Shown piece after piece: positions 13,816-22,600 of a stretch of 22,733 nt of DNA. This DNA is from a virus. The position numbers were made by a program, and so were the translations under genes. The stretch is from IMG/VR virus record IMGVR_UViG_3300040801_001153, positions 1 through 22,733 of that record, one strand, 5' to 3'. Position 1 is the first letter of the stretch. Each line of letters opens with the position of its first letter. The notes under the pieces were generated by a model, which saw only the letters and a program-made list of their open reading frames with translations, was not told the DNA's origin and ran no database searches.

Positions 13816-14065
13816 AGAATTTTTCACTGATATTAAAGTTTGGATTGGCATCATTGTCGTTATTGCAGGTATCGTTGTTGGTATGTTAACATACAGTGAC
13901 ATTCCAGAACGAGTTGAACAGGTTGAGGAAAAGGCAGTTGTAGTAGAAAAGAGTGTGGAAAAGATGGCTACCAGTGTTGATATGTTCATGATGGAACAAC
14001 GCACAATTCAGACTGAACAAAATAAAAGAGAAGAATTGATGCTCGAATTAATAAGGAGCAAGTAA
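13805..14065 (+). CDS. Small membrane protein with C-terminal coiled coil
   Basis: The 86-residue product has one hydrophobic segment at residues 11-29 (KVWIGIIVVIAGIVVGML) after a short charged N-terminus, followed by a long charged helix (residues 35-82: RVEQVEEKAVVVEKSVEKMA and onward) with heptad-like spacing of V, M and L. There is no lipobox. The topology resembles inner-membrane spanins and some small holin-like or membrane-anchored phage proteins, but a lysis role is unproven and no endolysin is nearby. It overlaps the small basic ORF by 11 bases, and its stop overlaps the gp25 start (TAATG). AAGGTG lies at a suitable distance before the ATG. Confidence 0.62.
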   Translation: MTIKEFFTDIKVWIGIIVVIAGIVVGMLTYSDIPERVEQVEEKAVVVEKSVEKMATSVDMFMMEQRTIQTEQNKREELMLELIRSK

Positions 14066-14445
14066 TGCCTACGGAAGTATGGAGTGATTTAGACCACAGA
14101 TTTATTACTGATGCTCAGGGAGCAGTTAAGAAAGTAACCGATATTGATTCGGTACGCACTTCAATTGACAACATATTGCGTACGTTTCAGGGCGAACGTG
14201 TCATGCTTCCACCGTTTGCGTCTAGATTGAAGGACATTGTGTTTGACCCAATAAATGAAGGATTGTCTAGAAAGATGGCTAACGAAGTCAAACGTGTTAT
14301 TGAGTATTGGGACGACCGTGTTACAGTGTCTGCAGTTGACTATAACGCAAACCCTGACAGAAACCAAGTTTCAATGACCATACATTTCGTATTGCGTGGA
14401 TATTCAGAAGAGTTTACTCAGACGGTCAGTACTACTGTTGAATAG
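14065..14445 (+). CDS. Baseplate wedge protein, T4 gp25-like
   Basis: The 126-residue protein belongs to the gp25/GPW family (T4 gp25 has 132). The diagnostic stretch is SIDNILRTFQGERVMLPPFA followed by S-R-L-K-D-I-V-F-D-P-I-N-E, where G-E-R and the later F-x-P-x-N are conserved. Further on, the I-E-Y-W-D-D-R-V helix and the ending strands IHFVLRGYSEEFTQTVST complete the fold. It sits at the wedge-sheath interface and serves as the template for the first sheath ring. Older annotations call it lysozyme-like, but no catalytic function is needed. Its start overlaps the membrane protein stop; the baseplate J gene follows after 11 bases. Confidence 0.88.
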   Translation: MPTEVWSDLDHRFITDAQGAVKKVTDIDSVRTSIDNILRTFQGERVMLPPFASRLKDIVFDPINEGLSRKMANEVKRVIEYWDDRVTVSAVDYNANPDRNQVSMTIHFVLRGYSEEFTQTVSTTVE

Positions 14446-14456
14446 GGAGGTTTTAA

Positions 14457-16139
14457 ATGGCTAATGAGTTAAATTACGTTAATTATGATTTTGACCAACT
14501 GGTACAGCAGTTAATAGACCGTGTTAAATTGAGTGACACTTGGAAGGACACTTACAGGTCTGGTACTGGACAAATGCTAATCGAGTTGTATGCCTACGTT
14601 GCTAACTTGGCGTTGTTCTACGTCGAACGTCGTGCAACAGAAGGCTATATCGAAACTGCACAGTTGCGTTCCAGTATTATCAATTTGGTTCGTCTGTTGA
14701 ATTATACACCAAAGAGAAACGTATCAGCAACTGGTAAGTTAAAATTCACACTTGCGTCTCCGTTGACAAAGAAAGTCTTCATTCCGAAATATACAGAGTG
14801 CCAAACGAATTCGGGTGTCAAATATTTAACAAATGAGGATGCAGTTATATTGCCTGGTGAGACTGAAATCGTAATGTCTGGTATTCAGGGTTCAATAGTT
14901 GAAATCAGTCAGGTTGCCAACGGAAACTTAAATTACGAGATTAAGATTGAAGATACACAAGTTGCTAATTTCAATTTATTTGTTTACGTTGATGGTACAG
15001 AGTGGACGGCTGTTGATTCATTCATCAATTCAGTGAACACATCTGAACATTACAGATTGATTGCAGATATCGATGATACTATAATAATTCGTTTCGGAAA
15101 TAATGTGTTTGGTTTGTCTCCTACGTCAGGTCAGACGATTTTGATTAGATATATCAAGTCAAGTGGTTTGGCTGGAAATGTGTACGAGTTGGACAAGGTT
15201 GTTACAGTCAATTCTGTTATTTACGACGAAGACAGCACAGCAGTTGACAACATTACAGTTACAAACTCTGATGTATTTCTTGGTGGTGATGATCCTGAAT
15301 CAGACGAAGAAATTAGATATGAGGCACCACGTGTGTTTAAGACAGGTGACCGAGCAGTAACTAAAGAAGATTACGTGTCGATTCTTGAAAATTATCCTGG
15401 AATAGCAACTGCAAATGCATGGGGCGAGAATGAAGAGAATCCTCCAAATTACAATATGTTTAATCGTGTGAAACTTGTAATTCTGTTGAACGAGTGGCAA
15501 TTTGCGTCTGTCACGTTCAAACAGGAGTTGTCTGATTACTTATATACCAAATCAATGCTCACTGTCAAATATGAGTATATAAACCCGACTGTTATTTATG
15601 TTGTTCCAGTTGACACAATCAAGGCTGAACGTTCTGCAACGTTGTCTGCTGTGCAGTCTGCAGTCGAGACAGTATTTGACAATGAATTTGTTCTTGGAGA
15701 TACCACTAAGTTGGGTACTCATAAGAGATTGTCTGATTTGGTGAAACAGGTCGAGTTGGTGACGGGTGTTGCACACCACTATCTTCATCTTGAAATAAGA
15801 AAACTGTTGGGGACTCCGTTCGATTCGACATATGATTATGGTTCATATCTTGACTTGTTGAACGTCAAGAAGAATACCGTTAACATATACGTTGGTAGTG
15901 ATATTGTTGCATATGATGATGGCGCTGGTAACTTCACGGATGTGTCTTCTGTTTACACCGTTACAGGTGCCGTTAATTACACGACTGGCTACTTGGGTGT
16001 GAATATTTCCCCCACACCACCGTCAGGCGACGAAATATATGTTAGATATCAACAGGACAGGGACGGAGATTTAATTGTATCCGCAAATCAAATCTTACGA
16101 TTATATGATACCGAAATACCAAGTATTACATATGTATAA
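14457..16139 (+). CDS. Baseplate J-like wedge protein (T4 gp6 family)
   Basis: The 560-residue product forms the inner ring of the baseplate that opens during contraction. The N-terminus shows the family pattern G-T-G-Q-M-L-I-E-L-Y-A-Y-V-A-N followed by LALFYVERRATEGYIETAQL and the helix R-S-S-I-I-N-L-V-R-L-L-N-Y-T-P. The middle contains ESDEEIRYEAPRVFKTGDRA and then V-T-K-E-D-Y, the highly conserved core of Baseplate_J proteins. The C-terminal 110 residues (VNIYVGSDIVAYDDGAGNFT and beyond) look like an added beta domain. It is shorter than T4 gp6 (660). GGGAGG at 14445-14450 gives a strong start. The gp25-J-tail protein I gene order is typical, although here one extra gene stands between J and tail protein I. 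Confidence 0.9.
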   Translation: MANELNYVNYDFDQLVQQLIDRVKLSDTWKDTYRSGTGQMLIELYAYVANLALFYVERRATEGYIETAQLRSSIINLVRLLNYTPKRNVSATGKLKFTLASPLTKKVFIPKYTECQTNSGVKYLTNEDAVILPGETEIVMSGIQGSIVEISQVANGNLNYEIKIEDTQVANFNLFVYVDGTEWTAVDSFINSVNTSEHYRLIADIDDTIIIRFGNNVFGLSPTSGQTILIRYIKSSGLAGNVYELDKVVTVNSVIYDEDSTAVDNITVTNSDVFLGGDDPESDEEIRYEAPRVFKTGDRAVTKEDYVSILENYPGIATANAWGENEENPPNYNMFNRVKLVILLNEWQFASVTFKQELSDYLYTKSMLTVKYEYINPTVIYVVPVDTIKAERSATLSAVQSAVETVFDNEFVLGDTTKLGTHKRLSDLVKQVELVTGVAHHYLHLEIRKLLGTPFDSTYDYGSYLDLLNVKKNTVNIYVGSDIVAYDDGAGNFTDVSSVYTVTGAVNYTTGYLGVNISPTPPSGDEIYVRYQQDRDGDLIVSANQILRLYDTEIPSITYV

Positions 16140-16149
16140 GGAGGATTAA

Positions 16150-16641
16150 ATGAGTAAACACAAGTTTTGGGAAGGCATTTGGGAAATAACACACATCAGA
16201 AATGGAAAGGCATTATATAAAGAAGAATTGCGTAATGCTCTGGTTGATGAGGGCGAGGAAAATCTTCTCGATACTTATTTCAGAGACCAAAATTCTCCTT
16301 CTGCCTTTTATTTCAGGCTTTGTAATGACGCACTTGCAGAAACAGATACACTTGCAGAGATTCAAAATGAGCCATCTGGTAATGGGTATGCTGCTCAGCA
16401 AGTTGAACGTTCTACTGTTGGGTTTCCAACGTTAGAGTTTCACGATGGAGATTATCGTGTCGTTTCTAAAGAGATTACGTTCACAGCAGGTGGTGGTGCA
16501 ATAGGACCCGTCAACACGTGTTTCGTTGCTACGACTCCAGATAACACAGGCAAATTGATTGCATATGTACCACTATCATTAACCAGAACGATTCTTGATG
16601 GCGATTCGATGATTCTTCGCATGAGAATCAAGATGAAATAA
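16150..16641 (+). CDS. Beta-rich phage virion protein of unknown role
   Basis: The 163-residue product starts with a short helical part (FWEGIWEITHIRNGKALYKE) and continues as a beta-sandwich-like region. I recognise its general pattern from other phage tail clusters: F-Y-F-R-L-C-N-D, then ETDTLAEIQNEPSGNGYAAQ, then S-K-E-I-T-F-T-A-G-G-G, then G-K-L-I-A-Y-V-P-L-S. No function is known to me for this family; it may be a decoration or fibre-attachment protein. The gene is inserted between baseplate J and tail protein I and has a strong AAGGAGG site (16138-16144), suggesting many copies. Its stop is two bases before the next start. Confidence 0.65.
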   Translation: MSKHKFWEGIWEITHIRNGKALYKEELRNALVDEGEENLLDTYFRDQNSPSAFYFRLCNDALAETDTLAEIQNEPSGNGYAAQQVERSTVGFPTLEFHDGDYRVVSKEITFTAGGGAIGPVNTCFVATTPDNTGKLIAYVPLSLTRTILDGDSMILRMRIKMK

Positions 16642-16643
16642 AT

Positions 16644-18038
16644 ATGAGTGGACTTCAATACAACAAGATTCAACAGTGGAATGACTTCGAATACAATCGT
16701 TGGGGAATTGATGAAACCCTGACGCTTGAGTTTGGCATAGACGCTGAATTTTTGATACCTCTTGGTGAACAGTACGTTGCCAATGAAGGTGCTCTTGAAT
16801 TCATTATTACATCTGATGAAACAGAAACTGATAGAAATGAAGCCAACGAGAGAAATACAGAATTCATCATCGAAGTCGAATTCGACTTGTTGACTTTGTA
16901 CGCAGATTTTGTCGATTTGTTACCGTTGATTCCGACGAAGTTTCACGATTCGCAGACTTTGAAAGATTACATTTATGACGTTGGACTTTACGTTGGTACT
17001 TGGCTAAGTAAAACCCAAGAGTTGTCTATTCTTCACGATCCATACAGAGTTGAAGAAGACTACATTCAACATCTTGCAAATCTCATTGGATATGAGATTA
17101 TCAGAAGTGAACCTACAATAGACGAAATGAGGAATCAGGTCTCACAGGCGATTCCTTGGTACAAGATAAAAGGTTCATATTACTCTTTGAAGTACATCAT
17201 GCAGTTGTTGAATATGACGGTGAACATTTATGATTTCTACACCAATGATTATTCGACATTTGTTAAACAGGCTTGGTTTGTAGGAGAAGAAAATGAGAAT
17301 CCACCGGGTTTAGATTCTTCTTATTATAAGTCACCTCATTTCGGATTGGAAGTTCTTTTAAATATTGTTTACGGTTCAGGGTCGAGTGAATACTTATTCA
17401 GTCAAGTGCAGAAAGAAGACATTTATACTGCTACTGAACGTGTTAGACCAGTAAACACAGTACCACATTACTCGATTTTGTTGAATCCAGTAACGAACGA
17501 GACACGAAATACAATAACGGTTGATGGAAACATTAAGACTGCTACTCTCATAGAAAACTGGATTACAACGTTCTTGTATTTCGACCAAGGTTTCTTCGGA
17601 GGTACGCCTGATTCACTTGCAGCATATAACCTGCATGAATACAATAACGAAGATAATTACTCTATTTACAACAATGCAGGCGATTATCAGGGTTGGAATT
17701 TCGATGATGGTCACAATTTTGACCAAGTAAATGACGCATTTTTAAATCAGATTATTAAGTTTAAACTTGGTAATGGCAACAAAGGCATTGATCCAAGCAC
17801 TCCCGGATTCGCACTACAGAATCCGGTGATAGAAGGTATTGTTGCTGAAAAACGTATATTGACAGACGTAGTTGAATTTGAATTCACGATTCCTGAAAAT
17901 GTGGTTCAGTTGGGTTTGTCTGAATTGGGATTGTTTTTCGCAGATGGAACGACGATGGTGTTAGCGTCAACATTTCCCGATGTGGACAAGTTAATTGATA
18001 TTGAATTAAGAATACTTGTACAAGTGTATAAAGCCTAA
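16644..18038 (+). CDS. Tail protein I-like baseplate wedge protein with fibre-linking C-terminus
   Basis: In this 464-residue product, residues about 91-200 resemble the P2 gpI / tail protein I family: DLLPLIPTKF, then D-V-G-L-Y-V-G-T-W-L-S-K-T-Q-E-L-S-I-L-H-D-P-Y-R-V, then YIQHLANLIGYEIIRSEPT and the helix ending in W-Y-K-I-K-G-S-Y-Y-S-L-K-Y-I. That domain joins wedges to tail fibres. The first 90 residues are an acidic extension. The C-terminus, with GLSELGLFFADGTTMVLAST, resembles the small beta domain seen at the end of phage baseplate and fibre-attachment proteins. A role equivalent to T4 gp7 or P2 gpI is inferred. There is no strong ribosome binding site; the start is two bases after the previous stop. 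Confidence 0.75.
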   Translation: MSGLQYNKIQQWNDFEYNRWGIDETLTLEFGIDAEFLIPLGEQYVANEGALEFIITSDETETDRNEANERNTEFIIEVEFDLLTLYADFVDLLPLIPTKFHDSQTLKDYIYDVGLYVGTWLSKTQELSILHDPYRVEEDYIQHLANLIGYEIIRSEPTIDEMRNQVSQAIPWYKIKGSYYSLKYIMQLLNMTVNIYDFYTNDYSTFVKQAWFVGEENENPPGLDSSYYKSPHFGLEVLLNIVYGSGSSEYLFSQVQKEDIYTATERVRPVNTVPHYSILLNPVTNETRNTITVDGNIKTATLIENWITTFLYFDQGFFGGTPDSLAAYNLHEYNNEDNYSIYNNAGDYQGWNFDDGHNFDQVNDAFLNQIIKFKLGNGNKGIDPSTPGFALQNPVIEGIVAEKRILTDVVEFEFTIPENVVQLGLSELGLFFADGTTMVLASTFPDVDKLIDIELRILVQVYKA

Positions 18039-18050
18039 GGAGGTAATAAA

Positions 18051-19580
18051 ATGACAATTCCTGCTATTAATTTTCCAACTTCGCAAGACGACAATTCCAC
18101 GTTGTTTGAAGTTGTAAACAATCTGGTGACGACTCTTGCTGCCAATATAGACAATGTTGTTGCGTCGATTGATTTGTCTGATGCTTCGGCATTTCCATCG
18201 ACAGGTGGTTTCTTCTCTATTGGAACAGAAGTTATTCACTATGAATCTAAGACCGGAAATACGATGAATAACTGCACACGTGGAGCCGATGGTTCTACTG
18301 CGACGTCACATAACATTGGTGACGCTGTAAGTATGCGTGTTATTGCTATTCATCACAATCGATTGAAGGATGCTATCATCGCTCTCGAAACTTGGGCATT
18401 GGGCGGTGGTGGAGGTTCTGGTGCCGGCATGATTAAAGAATTCAATCAGAACGGTCACGGTTTCGCAGTAAACGACGTTGTTCGATTTAACGGTACAATC
18501 TTCGTCAAGGCACAGGCAGATTCAGTTGTAAATGCTGAAGCGTTGGGTATCGTCGTTGAAGTCGTTGATGTTAACAATTTCAAATTGCAGTCAGGTGGTT
18601 TCTGTGAAAATCTGTCTGGTTTCACAGCAGGCACTGTGTATTTCTTGTCAGACGTTACTGCAGGGTTATTGCAGAGTGCAGAACCGACTGATGATGGTAC
18701 GATTTCGAAACCGTTGTTTATTGCGTTGTCTGCCACGACGGGTTATTTCTTCAACTTCCGTGGATTACAGGTCGGGCCCTCAAATTCAGTATATTCGTCG
18801 TTCACGAATGCTGATTTGACAGACAATGTACTTACAATTACGCACAATCTTGGTCGTAAGTATGTTGCAGTCACGATTATTGATGATAATGACAACCCAG
18901 TTGATGCTGACCTGATTACATATGTCAATGATAACTCTTTGACGGTTGATTTGACAGAGTACGCACCAATTTCTGGTACTTGGCGTTACATTGTTCTGAG
19001 TTCAGGTTCTCCGACAACAAATACGCCTGCGTTGATTCAGAACGACGTTGCTGATACACGTGTTGAGGCAAAAGCAGATAAGACAATTGTTGAGACTGCA
19101 AATAGCATTCAGGCACGTAAAGTAAATGCTGATGGTTCGCAGAATCTACCTGCTCAGCCAGCGTTTAGTGTTAGAGCAGATGTTGTTCAGTCTAATATTC
19201 CTAATACTGGCTACACAAAAATGACTCTTAATAATGAGATATTCGATGTAGGAAATAACTTCGATACAGTTAATTCAGAGTTTGTTGCTCCAGTGGCAGG
19301 TTATTATTTTGTCTGTGGTAGTGTTCGTTACAGAAACATGGATCAAGGTGCTAATGAATATCGAGTGAGATTCAAAAAAGGTTCTGGGTATGGTTATTCA
19401 CAGAATTCTTTTGATCCTAGACAGTTTGCAGGCGATGTTGTTGGTGATATCACACTAAACATTAGTGAATTGCTTTATTTATCAGCAGGAGAATCGTTAC
19501 AGTTGCACGGATATCAGATTGGTGGGACAGCACAAACTGATATTGATAACGCATTCATGTCAGGAGTTTTGGTAAAGTAA
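18051..19580 (+). CDS. Tail fibre protein with C1q-like C-terminal domain
   Basis: The 509-residue protein is modular. Residues 38-95 (SDASAFPSTGGFFSIGTEVI, then N-C-T-R-G-A-D-G) form a beta module often found near fibre N-termini. Residues 118-126 are a glycine hinge (GGGGGSGAG). Residues about 128-240 are beta-rich, and about 245-318 form another sandwich with ITHNLGRKYVAVTIIDD. After a helical spacer (NDVADTRVEAKADKTIVETA), residues 371-509 match a C1q/TNF-like jelly roll: AFSVRADV, Y-T-K-M-T-L-N-N-E-I-F-D-V-G-N-N-F-D, F-V-A-P-V-A-G-Y-Y-F, L-S-A-G-E-S-L-Q-L, and a final F-M-S-G-V-L-V-K. C1q-type ends are trimeric binding heads. Receptor binding is inferred. A strong AAGGAGGT site precedes the start. 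Confidence 0.78.
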   Translation: MTIPAINFPTSQDDNSTLFEVVNNLVTTLAANIDNVVASIDLSDASAFPSTGGFFSIGTEVIHYESKTGNTMNNCTRGADGSTATSHNIGDAVSMRVIAIHHNRLKDAIIALETWALGGGGGSGAGMIKEFNQNGHGFAVNDVVRFNGTIFVKAQADSVVNAEALGIVVEVVDVNNFKLQSGGFCENLSGFTAGTVYFLSDVTAGLLQSAEPTDDGTISKPLFIALSATTGYFFNFRGLQVGPSNSVYSSFTNADLTDNVLTITHNLGRKYVAVTIIDDNDNPVDADLITYVNDNSLTVDLTEYAPISGTWRYIVLSSGSPTTNTPALIQNDVADTRVEAKADKTIVETANSIQARKVNADGSQNLPAQPAFSVRADVVQSNIPNTGYTKMTLNNEIFDVGNNFDTVNSEFVAPVAGYYFVCGSVRYRNMDQGANEYRVRFKKGSGYGYSQNSFDPRQFAGDVVGDITLNISELLYLSAGESLQLHGYQIGGTAQTDIDNAFMSGVLVK

Positions 19581-19592
19581 ACAACTCAACGT

Positions 19593-19620
19593 AGGACTGG
19601 GTAACTCGATTACCGTTCCT
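19593..19620 (+). other. Hairpin in the leader of the LamG gene
   Basis: In the 54-base gap, AGGA (19593-19596) and GGTAA (19600-19604) can pair with TTACC (19610-19614) and TCCT (19617-19620) around a 5-base loop, leaving a small 3x2 internal loop. It ends directly before the AAGGAGG ribosome binding site and is not followed by a T run, so it is not an intrinsic terminator. TCCT could alternatively pair with the GGA of the ribosome binding site region. It might modulate initiation or mark an RNA processing point; this is inference. Confidence 0.45.
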
Positions 19621-19627
19621 AAGGAGG
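19621..19627 (+). promoter_or_regulatory. Ribosome binding site deciding the start of the LamG gene
   Basis: AAGGAGG lies seven bases before the ATG at 19635 and fixes this codon as the start of the long open frame. It is as strong as the sites before sheath and tube. Confidence 0.8.
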
Positions 19628-19634
19628 AAATATA

Positions 19635-22600
19635 ATGAAAACAGGCGTAAAGACAAATTATTTAGACAGACTTTACAATAAAGAAATGGCTGCTGCTGGT
19701 TTGGCTGTTCTTGATAGAGTGAACAACGGTGGCTACTGTATCAAAGGAAATGGTGTCGATTCATACCTTTCTGCACCAAATCACTCTGCATTTGACTTGG
19801 GTACGGGTCCGTGGACATGTGAATTCTGGGCAAAAGGTCAGTGGAAGTGGCATGAAGTATTACAGTTTTATCAGGATGCAAACAACTGGTGGGCTTTTCA
19901 ATTGAACAGTGCTGGTACATCACTTGGTGTTAGATGTGAAACAAAAGTTGGTGGTGTGACGTATTCAGCATCATCTGCAACGTTCAATTCTTATGAAGAT
20001 ACTTGGCATCATTATTGTTTTGTAAAAGAAACGTCAGGTATTGAAAAGTTAAAGATTTATGTTGATGGTATTTTAGTTAATAACTCACATCTAGATAATG
20101 ACTTTGGTACTGTTTCTTTGAATTTCACAGGTACGTTGAGAATTGGTGGTAGTCTTATATCTGCACAATACTCAATGGGTTATATGTATGGTATCAGATT
20201 GTCAAAAGGTATTGCACGATATTCAGAAGATTTCAAACCTTCGAGACAGAATCACGTACCTGACGAGTATGATTCGTTGTTGTTGGATACAAATCAATTC
20301 GGTTTTCCACGTGATTTAAGTCAATATAATCATCAGTTAACAAATTATAAAATGCAACAACTGGTTGATACTCCGTTTGGTGCTGCATCCAAGAATGTTG
20401 TTATTGAATCTAACAATTTGATTGTAACATCAATGAGACAACACTATGACGAAGATTTTCCTCAATTTCCGACAATATATTTGCCAATGGATGAAGATGA
20501 GGCTCTTACTGATGTAAACAATTACGGTTCTAAAAGAGATATCTATTTGGCATATAAGGTTGATGCGTCTGTTAACACTTCATTATTAAATATTTATGGT
20601 GTTGTTGGTTCTGCATTCGAATTCAACGGTACAAGTGAGTATATTAATGCTGATAATTTATTATCTGGTATAATTAATGACAGAGTTGGTGCAATATCGG
20701 TGTGGATATTTCCATATGATGTGTCTTCTTCAAGAGAAATATTTTATTTGGGAGATACAAACGGACCCGCTAAGGCTGGGTTGGAGTTGAATGCCAAGAG
20801 AATAAAATTCGAAGTCATGATAGCAGGATCGAATGTTCTTGAAGTAAGAACAGCAAATGAAGTTATAAGAAATGGAGAATGGAATCACGTTGTTTTTGTT
20901 CAACGAGGAAATGGCAAAGGTGTTACAATGTTTGTCAACGGTGTTGAACAGACAATGCAGTATACTGTATCTACAAATATAGATGCGTTTTGGTACACAG
21001 GTAGTGCAGTATATGACAATTTAAGAATTGGTTGTACAAACCTGAACAACGGTGGAAATACTGGATTCTTTCCTGGTCGTATTGATGAATTCAAATATTT
21101 TAATTATGCACTTGAATTACGACATGCTCGTGCGTTGTATCATCATGGAATTGATAGACTGACTGAAAATATACTATACAATGATTTTCCGGGAGACAAA
21201 TTAACAGTTGGTGTAAACAATTCATTATACGTTGACAATTCTCATGATGTTGTTAGATCAAATTATAAAGATGTTCTTTTATTGCACTTCGACGGAACAG
21301 ACGGTTCAACGACATTCGTTGATGAGGCTGGTCACGTCATTACAGCACATGGAAATGCTCAACATGATACTGCTCAAAAGAAATTTGGAGTCAGTTCAGC
21401 ATTGTTTGATGGAACAGGAGATTACCTTACAATTCCACATTCAAACGACTTTGAGTTTGGAAATATGGATTTTACAATTGATTTCTGGTTGAAGTTTAAT
21501 ACACCAGTAACTGCTGATATTCTTAGTATGATTGACGTTGGTACGAATTCGCCACTTTTAATAAGGGTTCATAATGATGGAAGACTTGCTTGGTATAGTC
21601 AACAAGGAGTACCAGGTGAACCTTATGTATATTGTTGGTGGACTGAATCACTTCCACATGTTGCTGATGGTAATTGGCATCATCTTGCATTCGTTAGAGA
21701 AAGAATGTATGGAAGATGGTATGTTGATGGAAAATATGTGAAGACTGTAGTTCCAACTCAAGGTTTCTGGTCTGGTATGGAACCTGTTCCTCTTGCAACT
21801 TCTGTGTTGTATATTGGATCTATTGATGGAACTCAGAGTTTCATGAATGGTTGGCTTGATGAATTGCGAATCACAAAAGGATTGGCACGATTTACAGATA
21901 ATTTCACACCAATGAAAGGTCAGTATTATCAGTCTAACGATGAAATGACAACATCAGTTGAACAGACAACTGCAATTCCTGAAAAGGCAGGGTGTTCTCT
22001 TATTTTACAGGAATCGGAGAACGTTGTGTTGGCTCTTCAAGCATCAGTTAGTGAAAATGATTTGACAGGTAAAGTTGCCACCTATGTCGACCAAGCGTCA
22101 ATTGATACAGAAGTTTATCGTTTCAATGGTAAGAGTTTCAAATTTAACTCACAGACTGATTGCGTAGCATTTCCTTACTCTGCAGATTTTGAATTAGAGA
22201 AAGGAGACTTTACTGTTGAAGGTTGGTATAACTTTAATGCTCAACCATCAACTGGTACAAGTCTCGGTATGTTTGGTACTTGGAAATCAGTTGCAGGACA
22301 GAAATCATGGCGTTTAGTGTATAATAATGATGCTGGAACTCTGAAATTCTGGTGGAATTATTCAACAGATGGAAGTGCAGAAACAAATTGGAAAATTGCT
22401 TGGACTGCTGAATTGAATCGTTGGTATCATATTGCTCTCGTTCGTCGTGTTGATGCTAATAAAATTGAAATATTCGTTGACGGTATTAGTGTTGGTTCTA
22501 CTGTTGCTACTTTTACTCCATTCAAAAATAGTGGTGACTTCGCAGTTGGAGCTGATGGCAATACTGGTGATTATTCAATGAGTGGTCACATTGACGACTT

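Noticed and set aside
4511-18038. Tailocin or extracellular contractile injection system instead of a phage
   Set aside because: A neck/terminator-like gene, long tape measure, tail assembly chaperone and large fibre genes fit a complete phage tail; no ATPase, toxin payload or lysis cassette of a tailocin is seen. Absence of capsid genes is explained by the window limits, though not proven.
19593-19620. Intrinsic terminator after the C1q fibre gene
   Set aside because: The stem is interrupted and followed by AAGGAGG rather than a T run, so it is unlikely to stop transcription.
19741-21492. Short open frames on both strands inside the LamG gene
   Set aside because: They lie out of frame or antisense to a continuous 1033-codon frame with clear domain structure.
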